Position numbers and translations under genes: made by a program. Below, piece by piece: positions 38,378-46,408 of a stretch of 64,000 bases of DNA. The stretch is taken from contig OW818687.1 in NCBI GenBank assembly GCA_942493275.1, positions 868,001 to 932,000 on the forward strand, in the 5' to 3' direction. The notes below the pieces were generated by a model. That model had not been told where the DNA came from and made no database searches. It saw nothing but the letters and a program-made list of their open reading frames with translations. This DNA comes from G942493275 sp942493275 (GTDB lineage Bacteria; Actinomycetota; Coriobacteriia; Anaerosomatales; PHET01). The first letter of the stretch is position 1. Every line of letters starts with the position of its first letter.

Positions 38378-40764
38378 GCCGACGCCGGGCCGTCAGCACG
38401 CTGACCCTCAAGGCCTGGCGTGACATGCTCGCGCACAAGGGCCAGTTCATCGCCCTCGTCGTGCTCATAGCCATCGGCATCACGAGCTACGTGACGTTCC
38501 AGAACGGCTACTACAACCTCAAGGCATCGCTCGACCACGCCTACTCCACGCTGCGCTTCGCCGACCTCACGGTCCGGGTCGAGCGCATGCCGATGACCGC
38601 CGCCCGCGCCGTGGAACGCATACCGGGCGTGGACGCCGCCGTCGTTCGCACCGTCAACGACGTCGGTCTCGAGCTCGGCAACGGCGACCAGGCGACCGCT
38701 CGCGTGATCAGCTCGGCCGGTCCCGATGCTCGGCTGCACGCCGTGCACCTCGAGGAGGGCCGGTACCCCTCGGCGACTGCGAGGAACGAAGTCGTTCTGA
38801 GCACCCAGTTCGCCTCGGACACGCAGACGAACGTGGGTGAGCAGCTCACGCTTCTCGTCGGTGGAGAGCGTCGGCGCGTTCGCGTCGTGGGCATCGGCAT
38901 CGACCCTGAGTACCTCTACGCGATGCAGAACGAGGGCACCCTCCCCGCCCCCGGCACCTTCGCACTCATCTACACCACCGAGAACGGAATCGAGACGCTG
39001 TTTGGCAGCGCGCACTCCGGAAACGACATCGTCGTGAAGGCGGAGCCGGGCACTGACCTCGAGGACCTCGCCGAGGAGGTCGAAGACGAACTCAGGCCGT
39101 ACGGGCTGGTGTCGACGGTGCTGCGCGAGGACATGCCGAGCTACGCGGGGCTTCAGTCAGAGCTCGAACAGAATCGGCTGATGGCGCGATCGCTCCCGGT
39201 CCTCGTGCTCGCGATCAGCGCGATGTCGCTGTTCATCGCGCTCTCACGCCTCGTCCAGGCGCAGCGCGGGGAGATAGGCCTCGCCAAGGCGCTCGGCTAC
39301 AGCGACCGGCAGATTCTGGGCCACTACCTCACGATATCGATGCTTGTGGCGCTCGCAGGCTCAGCGCTGGGGTTGGCGCTGGGCTTGTGGGGCGCACAGG
39401 GGGTGGCCACGAGTTACGCCGTGCTTCTCGGCCTGCCCTTCATCACGACCGGGTTCTACCCGCACGTCGCCGCAATCGCGGTCGCGCTGGCGCTGCTCAG
39501 TTGTGCAGCGGCTGCCGCGATGCCCGCGTGGAGATCGGCTCGGCTCGCCCCTGCGATCGCGATGTACTCCGATCCCAACCTCTCGCTCGCAGGCGGGCAC
39601 ATCCCCGTCATCGAGCGGCTGCTCTCTCCGATCCTGCCGCGCTCGTTCACCTTCCGGGTGCCGCTTCGCAACGTGTTTCGCGCCAAGCGGAGAACCTTCT
39701 ACACCATCCTGGGCATCGCCTTCGCGATGGTTCTCTCGGTGGCCACGGTCGCCATGTTCGACTCGATCGACTACATCATGGACAGGGCGTTCACCCACAC
39801 CGAGCGATGGGACATCCTGGCGGCGTTCGAGACGCCAATCGGAAGCGCCCGGGTCGCCGAGGTCCGCGGCATGGCCGGCGTCGAGCGCGTGCACGTCGCC
39901 CTCATGCTCCCGGTCACGCTGTCTGTCGGTGGCGTGGAAGAGGACGTGATCATTACGGCGACGAGCCCGGATGCGGCCTTCCACGGCTTCGACCCGTCGA
40001 GCGGCGCTCCCCCTTCGGACTCTCTCACCGCAGGCGACCTGGTGCTCTCCTCCTCGACCGCGGCGGAGCTCGGTGTCGCCGCCGGTGAACGCGTCGACGT
40101 GGACTCGCCGCTCGTAGACGACTCCGTCTCGCTGAGAGTCGGCACTCTGTCCGACGAGACGCTCGGGCAGCCGGCCTTCCTGTCGCTCGACGCAGCGACG
40201 GCGCTGACCGGCGAAGCGGCGACCGTCTACAACGCGCTGTACGTCGACGCCGATCCAGCTCGCGCGAACCTCATCCGCGACGAGATCTACGACATCCCGG
40301 GCGCCGCGGCGGTGCAGGTCAAAGCGACCTACGTCGAGCAGCTTCGAACGTGGCTCGAGCTGTTCGACTTCTTCGGCGTGGTACTGCTCGGCTTCGGGTC
40401 AGCGCTGGCATTCGTGGTCGTGTTCACCACCTTCACCGCCAACGTCACCGAGCGCACCAGGGAGATCGCCACCATGCGCACGATCGGCGAGGACAACGTG
40501 CGGCTCACCGTGATGATCACGCTGGAGAACCTCGCGATCGCCGTCGCAGCCATCCCGCTCGGCATCTGGCTCGGGATCCAGGCCACCAACGCGATGTTTG
40601 CCTACTTCGACATCGAGGGTTTCTCCCTAAGGGCCTACATCTACCCCGAGAGCGTGGCCCAGATCTGCGTGCTCATGCTGGTCGTGATCCTGCTCTCCGA
40701 GATCCCGCCCGTCCGCCGCATCTTCCGTCTCGACCTCGCCGAGGCTACCAAGGTGATGGAGTAG
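38374..40764 (+). CDS. FtsX-like ABC permease with two permease units
   Basis: 796 residues from a GTG coupled to the ATPase gene. The N-terminal signal-anchor (FIALVVLIAIGITSYVTF) is followed by an extracytoplasmic MacB-type domain, three membrane segments of the first FtsX unit (about 265-400; LFIALSRLVQAQRGEIGLAKALGYS), a second anchor, a second external domain, and a second FtsX unit at the end (TERTREIATMRTIGEDNV). This duplicated layout is typical of single-gene permeases of lipoprotein or peptide exporters in high-GC Gram-positives. Substrate unknown. Confidence 0.88.
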   Translation: MSRRRAVSTLTLKAWRDMLAHKGQFIALVVLIAIGITSYVTFQNGYYNLKASLDHAYSTLRFADLTVRVERMPMTAARAVERIPGVDAAVVRTVNDVGLELGNGDQATARVISSAGPDARLHAVHLEEGRYPSATARNEVVLSTQFASDTQTNVGEQLTLLVGGERRRVRVVGIGIDPEYLYAMQNEGTLPAPGTFALIYTTENGIETLFGSAHSGNDIVVKAEPGTDLEDLAEEVEDELRPYGLVSTVLREDMPSYAGLQSELEQNRLMARSLPVLVLAISAMSLFIALSRLVQAQRGEIGLAKALGYSDRQILGHYLTISMLVALAGSALGLALGLWGAQGVATSYAVLLGLPFITTGFYPHVAAIAVALALLSCAAAAAMPAWRSARLAPAIAMYSDPNLSLAGGHIPVIERLLSPILPRSFTFRVPLRNVFRAKRRTFYTILGIAFAMVLSVATVAMFDSIDYIMDRAFTHTERWDILAAFETPIGSARVAEVRGMAGVERVHVALMLPVTLSVGGVEEDVIITATSPDAAFHGFDPSSGAPPSDSLTAGDLVLSSSTAAELGVAAGERVDVDSPLVDDSVSLRVGTLSDETLGQPAFLSLDAATALTGEAATVYNALYVDADPARANLIRDEIYDIPGAAAVQVKATYVEQLRTWLELFDFFGVVLLGFGSALAFVVVFTTFTANVTERTREIATMRTIGEDNVRLTVMITLENLAIAVAAIPLGIWLGIQATNAMFAYFDIEGFSLRAYIYPESVAQICVLMLVVILLSEIPPVRRIFRLDLAEATKVME

Positions 40765-40845
40765 AGAGCGGACCATTTGCCCCCCAAGCCTCCGCACGGC
40801 TACACTCACGGTGTCGTTTCGATACACAAATGAATCGAGGCTCCG

Positions 40846-41703
40846 ATGGGCGAAGATCGGATCGCGATCCTGGTCGACTCCTGCACGGATGTGCCCAAGG
40901 AGTACCGGGACAAGTACCACATGTACGTGGCCCCGCTGACGATCATCTACAAGGACGCCGAGTATCGCGACGGCGTGGACATCCAGCCCGAGGACGTGTA
41001 CGCGCGGTTCTCGGAGGAGATTCCCTCGACTTCACTGCCGAGCCCCTCGGCGGTGGCCGACCTGTTCACGCAGATCAGGGCCGACGGCTACACCAAGGTG
41101 ATCGCGGTCCTTATCTCGAGCGGGCTGAGCGGAACCTACGAGATGATCAGCGGCTTCGGCCCCTCCCCTGAAGGGCTCGAGGCCCGCTACATCGATACGA
41201 AGAACATCGGGATCGGGAGCGGCTTCTCGGCCATCCGCGCCGGCGAGCTCATCGAGCAGGGACTGGCCTTCGACGAGGTGTGCCGCCAGGTAGAAGAGGT
41301 CGCCCGTCACACCAAGCTCTTCTTCTGCGTGGCGACGCTGGAGTACCTCCAGAAGGGCGGCCGCATCGGCCTCGTCTCCGCGATCATGGGGACGATGCTC
41401 GACCTCAAGCCAGTCATCTCGTGCAACAAGGACGGGGTGTACGACACCGTCGCGAAGGCGAGGGGCCGCAAGAAGTCGCTGTCGCTCGCATTGGAGAAGG
41501 CGGTTGAGGCAGCGGCAGGCGCCAAGGGCTACAGCATCACGGTGATGCACGGTGATGCAAAGGAGGAGGCCGACGCGTTGCTCGCGGCTCTCAAGGAGCG
41601 TCTGCCGAACCCGCGGTACGTCATCGAGGGGCAGATCACCCCAGCACTTGTCGTGCACACGGGGCCCGGCCTCATCGGAATAGGAGTTCAGAGCCTGGTG
41701 TAG
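40846..41703 (+). CDS. DegV-family fatty-acid-binding protein
   Basis: 285 residues. ILVDSCTDVP at the N-terminus, GVDI, TSLPSPSAV, SSGLSGTYEM and the C-terminal GPGLIGIGV are the DegV family blocks. Members bind a fatty acid and pass it to fatty-acid kinase for phospholipid synthesis (FakB role). GAGG is placed before the ATG. It stands alone, 80 bases after the ABC permease, and ends at a strong hairpin. Confidence 0.92.
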   Translation: MGEDRIAILVDSCTDVPKEYRDKYHMYVAPLTIIYKDAEYRDGVDIQPEDVYARFSEEIPSTSLPSPSAVADLFTQIRADGYTKVIAVLISSGLSGTYEMISGFGPSPEGLEARYIDTKNIGIGSGFSAIRAGELIEQGLAFDEVCRQVEEVARHTKLFFCVATLEYLQKGGRIGLVSAIMGTMLDLKPVISCNKDGVYDTVAKARGRKKSLSLALEKAVEAAAGAKGYSITVMHGDAKEEADALLAALKERLPNPRYVIEGQITPALVVHTGPGLIGIGVQSLV

Positions 41704-41737
41704 CGCCAAACGGCCTGAGACATCCAAAGAGAACCAG

Positions 41738-41770
41738 AGCGCCCGCCCCTCATCACGAGGAGCGGGCGCT
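41738..41770. terminator. bidirectional terminator
   Basis: AGCGCCCGC (41738-41746) pairs with GCGGGCGCT (41762-41770), with CCTC and GAGG extending the stem. It lies between the convergent genes 40846-41703 and 41793-43634. Confidence 0.75.
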
Positions 41771-41792
41771 TGCTGTACAGAATGCCTGCGGT

Positions 41793-43634
41793 CTACCGGG
41801 TCGTGCGCAGTCCCCTCTCGGGACGGCTGAAGCTGTGGCAGAACGAGCAGTCGTAGCCCTTATCCTTCACGTGCTTGTCGTGCATGCTCGTGAAGCTCAG
41901 CGCGTCGTCCTCGGCCTCGTGGCACTGGACGCACACCGTCGAGCGCGGGCCTTTGAGCCCGTAGCCGAGCTTGCCCTTGAGATCCATCCGAGCGGTGCTG
42001 CCGTGGCAGCTGTTGCACGTCAGGGCGTTGCCCGACGCCGGCGGAACCTCATGGTTGAGCAGCTGGTAGGTGTCGGTCTTGACCCACGTCCACGCGTCGG
42101 TCATCGAGAAGCCCATGTTGAACAGGCCCTTGGTGGTCGCGAGGACGGGATCGCCCGACCGGTTCATGTACTCGTTGGTGTCGAGTGCGATCAGGACACT
42201 GCCGAAGGTACGCATCGGCTGAGTCGCCGTCTTGTACTTGAAGGGGTAGATCTTGTTGCCCTGTGCTCCGGACACCGAGCCGATCGGACGCGAGGTTGCG
42301 TATGCGCCCGTCGCAGCGTCGTACTTCGCGGTGTCGCCGAGCAGGTAGGTGTCGCTCTTCCGATTCCACCAGCGGTACGCGGGGACCAGGTCGTTCGCGG
42401 TCGTGATGCTCGGGTGCGTCGGCAGAGTCGCGGACGCAGGAGTCCTCCAGTCGCGGTTGATCTCGGTCGCCTCGGTCGCTGCGGTGTCCGCCGCGTTGCG
42501 GGCGTAGCGCGGGATGTGGCACGTCTGGCACGCCACGCGGGCGACATGCTTGCCGATGATTTCGCCGTGGCCCGAAGACGTGGCCATCTCGGCGTGGCAC
42601 TTGGTGCACTGGATCTCGGCGGCGTAGTCGGTCGCCTGCAGATCCGAGCCCTTGCCGGTGACCTTGTGGCCCACGAAGGTATGGCAGCTCTGGCAGCTGA
42701 GGTTCGCGCCGGTGGTCGCCATGTGCACGTCGAAGTTGCGGTCGGTCGTCGACTTGTGCGCCCAGGTGATGTCGCCGCGCTTGTAAGAGTCGCCGCCGCC
42801 CGCGAACGCGTGGCACTTGAGGCAGGCGGTCTTGGTCGGCTTCGAGATCGATCGCACGTAGCCGTTCAGGATCCCGATGTCGGTGCTGGTCGGGCCCATC
42901 GAGCCGTCAGGCCTGCGGACGCGCGCCACCGCGTACTTGTCGTTGTGGCACACGAGGCAGTCGATGTTGTCGAGCTGTGCCGCGGTCGGATTCGACGTCA
43001 TCACGGGTTCGGCGCCGCGGCCCGCATGGCACTTGCCGCACGTGCCCCAGTTGCCGGCCGGGTTGATGCAGTAGCTGTTGATCGCGTTGGTCGCCTTGCC
43101 CTGCAGCGTGCCGGTCTGGTTGGTGTTATCCGGTGCGGACGCCTGCCACTGGTAGTGGAGAGACCCGTACATCTCGGAGAACTCATCGGCATGGCACCCG
43201 CGACAGTTGGTGGGGTACTCGGCCCAGGTCAGGTTGTCGTGGGGCCCGCCGGCTGAAGGCGGCGGGGGCGGGGGTGGCGGGGGCGTCACCACGGGTGTGA
43301 CGCTGAGCTTCAGCGTGCCCGATGCGATCTTGGGATCCGTGAACGTAGCGGTCCACGTGCCCGACGAGGTGACAGTGAAGCGGTAGCGATAGGCGGTACT
43401 TGTACGGGTCGCCGCCCTGACGGTGGTGCTGACTGCGACGGTCCCGTTGGGTCGCGTGACGGTGAGCCGGAGCGATCGGCCGCCCTTGTACGTTGCGGTC
43501 ACGAGGGCCGAGTCGCCAACGACGTAGGACTCCTTGTCCGACGTCACGGGGATTACCGTGGCCGCGAATGCGGGCGCCGTCACCGCGAACGCGACCACCC
43601 CACAGGCGATCGCAAACACAATGCGCTTAATCAC
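41793..43634 (-). CDS. secreted decaheme c-type cytochrome
   Basis: 613 residues: signal peptide (cut after APAFA), an Ig/Big-like domain (residues 30-115, YVVGDSALVTATYKG), a linker of nine Pro, then a haem region with ten CxxCH motifs (CRGCH, CGKCH, CLVCH, CLKCH, CQSCH, CTKCH, CQTCH, CNSCH, CVQCH, CSFCH). The order and spacing, including a gap of about 170 residues between the seventh and eighth, recall octaheme tetrathionate/hydroxylamine-type enzymes plus two extra haems, so an oxidoreductase of N or S compounds and an outer electron carrier are both possible. GTG start with AGGAGG. The Ig-like part could bind the cell surface. Confidence 0.88.
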   Translation of the reverse strand: MIKRIVFAIACGVVAFAVTAPAFAATVIPVTSDKESYVVGDSALVTATYKGGRSLRLTVTRPNGTVAVSTTVRAATRTSTAYRYRFTVTSSGTWTATFTDPKIASGTLKLSVTPVVTPPPPPPPPPSAGGPHDNLTWAEYPTNCRGCHADEFSEMYGSLHYQWQASAPDNTNQTGTLQGKATNAINSYCINPAGNWGTCGKCHAGRGAEPVMTSNPTAAQLDNIDCLVCHNDKYAVARVRRPDGSMGPTSTDIGILNGYVRSISKPTKTACLKCHAFAGGGDSYKRGDITWAHKSTTDRNFDVHMATTGANLSCQSCHTFVGHKVTGKGSDLQATDYAAEIQCTKCHAEMATSSGHGEIIGKHVARVACQTCHIPRYARNAADTAATEATEINRDWRTPASATLPTHPSITTANDLVPAYRWWNRKSDTYLLGDTAKYDAATGAYATSRPIGSVSGAQGNKIYPFKYKTATQPMRTFGSVLIALDTNEYMNRSGDPVLATTKGLFNMGFSMTDAWTWVKTDTYQLLNHEVPPASGNALTCNSCHGSTARMDLKGKLGYGLKGPRSTVCVQCHEAEDDALSFTSMHDKHVKDKGYDCSFCHSFSRPERGLRTTR

Positions 43635-43883
43635 ATCCCTTACCTCCTGTTCGATTCACATCGCCCCTCGCGTCGACTCCGTAGCCGGCGGAGCCGTGCG
43701 TCTTTGCTGGATGGTGCGGGACGACTGTGCTGAAGGCGCGGAGGATGAGTCCGCACCTGCGCCATATCGAGCAAGCAAGGGGGATGCCCTATGGGGTATC
43801 GAGGGCCAAGTGTGTGAGAACTCACAGGAGCCCGTAAGGTTCCGCAAGGCCGCCCCGCACGAGGGCTCTGCTACGCTACGTTC

Positions 43884-45047
43884 ATGGAGCCGCTCACTCT
43901 CTCGGAGTTCGGCCTCGGCGATTCGCGATTGCGCGAGTTCGTCCGCCTTCCGTGGCTCCTGAATCGCCGCGATCCCAACTGGACCCCACCGCTCAACGCC
44001 GAGCTTCTCGGCAGCCGCCTTCTCGGCATACACGGGCTGCTGACCGCCGAGCACCCCTACCACCAGCAGGCTGAGGTGACGCACTTCCTCGCCTACCGGG
44101 GCTCGCGTCCTGTGGGGCGGATCTCGGCCGCGATCAACAGGCGCTTCAACCAGCACTACGGGTCCGCGAACCACATCGGCTCCTTCGGCTTCCTCGACTT
44201 CGAGCCCGAGTACGAGACCGCGGCCGCGCTGCTCGACGCCGCCAGCGCCTGGCTCGCCGAGCGGGGCGCGCTGAGGATGCGCGGTCCGGGTGAGTACTCC
44301 AACGCGACGCACGAACGCCAGGGCGTGCTCATCGACGGGTTCGACACGCCGCCCACCGTCGAGTGCACGCACAACCCGCCCTACTACGGCGAGTACCTCG
44401 GGCGCTGGGGGCTCGAGAAGGTCAAGGACTACCACGCGTACATGATCGATGTGGACCGGATCCCCGCCGAGCGTGTATCGCGCATCGCCGAGAAGGTCCG
44501 CACAAGGAACCACGTGGTCACCCGCACCGCAGACCTCAAGCACTTCGACGCCGAGATCCAGACCATCATCGACGTCTACAACAAGGCGTGGTCGGCCAAC
44601 TGGGGATTCCTGCCCATCACGCCGGAGGAGGCCCACGCCGTCGCGGAGTCGTTGCGCCCGATCGTCGACCCCGGCCTGATCCGCTTCGCCTCGGTGGATG
44701 GCGAGACCGTTGCGGTGCTCGGTGCGTTCCCCGATCCCAACTGGGCGCTGCGGCCGCGCTGGGGCCTGCTGGGCGACTCGGACCCGGTGCGCCTCGCTCG
44801 GCTGATGGTGATGCGGCGCCACATCCCGCGCGTGCGGCTGATGTTCTTCGGGATCGTCCCGGGGCACCGGGTGGCGGGAATCGACGCGCTGTTGTTCGAC
44901 GAGACATACCGTTACGCGGTCTCACATGGATACAAACAAGTGGAGGCATCACTGCTGCTGGAGGACAATGAGTTGATCTTGCGACCCACCGAGTTCCTGG
45001 GCGGCAGGCGCACCAAGACCTGGAGGATCTACGAGCGGGGGCTTTAG
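43884..45047 (+). CDS. GNAT-superfamily acyltransferase-like protein
   Basis: 387 residues with the look of the YghO-type group: an N-terminal part with RLPWLLNRRDPNWTPPL and FLAYRGSRPVGRISA, a central GSFGFLDFEPEYETAAALLDAA, GPGEYSNATHERQGVL, and a second half with VRLMFFGIVPGHRVAGIDALLF, the last resembling an acyl-CoA-binding GNAT loop. Two GNAT-like halves are probably present. No clear ribosome site. It is followed without a gap by a PAP2-type phosphatase gene and then a TetR gene, so a role in lipid modification is suggested by context. Confidence 0.7.
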   Translation: MEPLTLSEFGLGDSRLREFVRLPWLLNRRDPNWTPPLNAELLGSRLLGIHGLLTAEHPYHQQAEVTHFLAYRGSRPVGRISAAINRRFNQHYGSANHIGSFGFLDFEPEYETAAALLDAASAWLAERGALRMRGPGEYSNATHERQGVLIDGFDTPPTVECTHNPPYYGEYLGRWGLEKVKDYHAYMIDVDRIPAERVSRIAEKVRTRNHVVTRTADLKHFDAEIQTIIDVYNKAWSANWGFLPITPEEAHAVAESLRPIVDPGLIRFASVDGETVAVLGAFPDPNWALRPRWGLLGDSDPVRLARLMVMRRHIPRVRLMFFGIVPGHRVAGIDALLFDETYRYAVSHGYKQVEASLLLEDNELILRPTEFLGGRRTKTWRIYERGL

Positions 45048-45704
45048 ATGAGCGGAGGGCAGGCCTCGCCAGACGATCGGTTCGACGTCGGGCGCACCCT
45101 CATCGCGCTTGCGCTGCTCGCGATCGCCGGCGTCACCTCGGTCCTCGGCAGCCTGTTCATCGCCGCGCGCTACCCCGACCGACCCGCTCCGCGCGACACC
45201 CTCTTCGAGCTCCTGCCCCACATCAGCGCTGCACGCTACCTGACCGCCATCGCGCTGATCGCCGGCTTCGCGCTGTTCATCATCTGGGCGCTTCGCTCCG
45301 CCCGAGCCGACATCCCTACGTTCATCGCAATCTTCGCGCTGATGTACTTCCTCCGATCCGCGATCATCGTGCTCACGCCGCTCGCCAACGCGCATGGCAA
45401 TGGAGCGTACGTGTTCGCGATGGTGCAGAACGGCATGTTCCCCTCAGGACACGCGGGCGCGGTATTCCTGTGCTTCGCCCTCATCTCCGCCGAGAAGGCC
45501 CCGGTGCAGCGCCGCGTCGGGCTGGCGCTTGCCGCAACCGTCTGGACAGCGCTCATACTTTCGCACGGGCACTACTCGATCGACGTGGTGGGCGGCGTGC
45601 TCCTGGCCTACTTCGTGAACGCCGAGTGGACGCACGGCCGTCTCTTCAATCCGATGAAGCGCCTGGTGAGCGCCCCCGCCGTCGCTGGCACAGAAGGGAC
45701 GTGA
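45048..45704 (+). CDS. PAP2-type membrane phosphatase
   Basis: 218 residues with five or six membrane segments. GMFPSGHAGAVFL and LSHGHYSIDVVGG supply the His residues of the sphingomyelin-synthase-like PAP2_C group, which acts on phospholipid head groups or lipid phosphates at the outer face. It begins directly after the stop of the upstream gene. It lacks the KX6RP motif of standard PAP2 enzymes, as is normal for this group. Confidence 0.8.
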   Translation: MSGGQASPDDRFDVGRTLIALALLAIAGVTSVLGSLFIAARYPDRPAPRDTLFELLPHISAARYLTAIALIAGFALFIIWALRSARADIPTFIAIFALMYFLRSAIIVLTPLANAHGNGAYVFAMVQNGMFPSGHAGAVFLCFALISAEKAPVQRRVGLALAATVWTALILSHGHYSIDVVGGVLLAYFVNAEWTHGRLFNPMKRLVSAPAVAGTEGT

Positions 45705-45709
45705 TACTC

Positions 45710-46387
45710 ATGACTGACTTCAGGCACGAGGGCCCTGCGAGCGTTCCTGCCGAGGAGGCCGTCAAGCGCAGGTCGCGCGACGAAACCGAAGCACGGATTC
45801 TCGAGGTGGCCGAGGAGCTGTTCGCGACTCACGACCCCGACCACGTCACCGTCCGCGACGTCGCCGAGGCGGCCGGCGTGACGCACGCGCTCGTGCACCA
45901 GTACTTCGGCAGCAAGGCCAACCTCTACAGCGAGGTCGTGGGGCGCCAGGCGCCGGACCGCCAGTCCGCGATTCGGCAGTCCCCGGACTTCCAGTCGGTA
46001 CTGCAGGATCTGATCCCCGACATCCTCGACCGCAAGCTTCACAGCAGGACGATGGTCCGCTCGGCGATGGACGGAATGGACTACGCCTCGCTCCAGGAGC
46101 GGATCGACTCCGGTGGGATGCTTATCGAGCTCGCGCGAAGGTCGGCGGCGGAGGGGCGTCGGGTGCTTCCTCCCACCGAGGCGATGGACGCCCGCATCGT
46201 CGTCGCGACGCTTATAGCCGCCGCCTACGGCTGGGTCGCGATCGAGGACTGGCTGGTGCAGATCTGCAGACTCGAGGACGAAGACCCGGAATGGGTCCGC
46301 GAGCAGCTGCTCGGCATGGTCGCGCGGATGGCCGACGCGGTCTTCGCCCCCGATGGAGCGAGCGAGGCTGGTGCGGACGACTGCTAG
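45710..46387 (+). CDS. TetR-family transcriptional regulator
   Basis: 225 residues. Residues 20-66 form the TetR DNA-binding region (ETEARILEVAEELFA, VTVRDVAEAAGVTHALVHQYFGSK). The C-terminal ligand domain is helical and includes a hydrophobic end (IAAAYGWVAIEDWLVQI). ATG 45710 has AAGGGA upstream; the longer frame to 45470 is a shadow of the PAP2 gene. It probably controls its own operon (43884-46387). Confidence 0.88.
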   Translation: MTDFRHEGPASVPAEEAVKRRSRDETEARILEVAEELFATHDPDHVTVRDVAEAAGVTHALVHQYFGSKANLYSEVVGRQAPDRQSAIRQSPDFQSVLQDLIPDILDRKLHSRTMVRSAMDGMDYASLQERIDSGGMLIELARRSAAEGRRVLPPTEAMDARIVVATLIAAAYGWVAIEDWLVQICRLEDEDPEWVREQLLGMVARMADAVFAPDGASEAGADDC

Positions 46388-46408
46388 CCGCCCGCACCAG
46401 CTGCGACT

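Noticed and set aside
37696..39015. Long minus-strand frame (439 codons) opposite the ABC transporter genes
   Set aside because: It is antisense to two well-supported genes, has no ribosome site and reads as Arg/Ser/Asp low-complexity, as usual for reverse frames of GC-rich genes.
41835..43256. 473-codon plus-strand frame opposite the decaheme cytochrome
   Set aside because: Shadow frame; ten CxxCH motifs are on the other strand.
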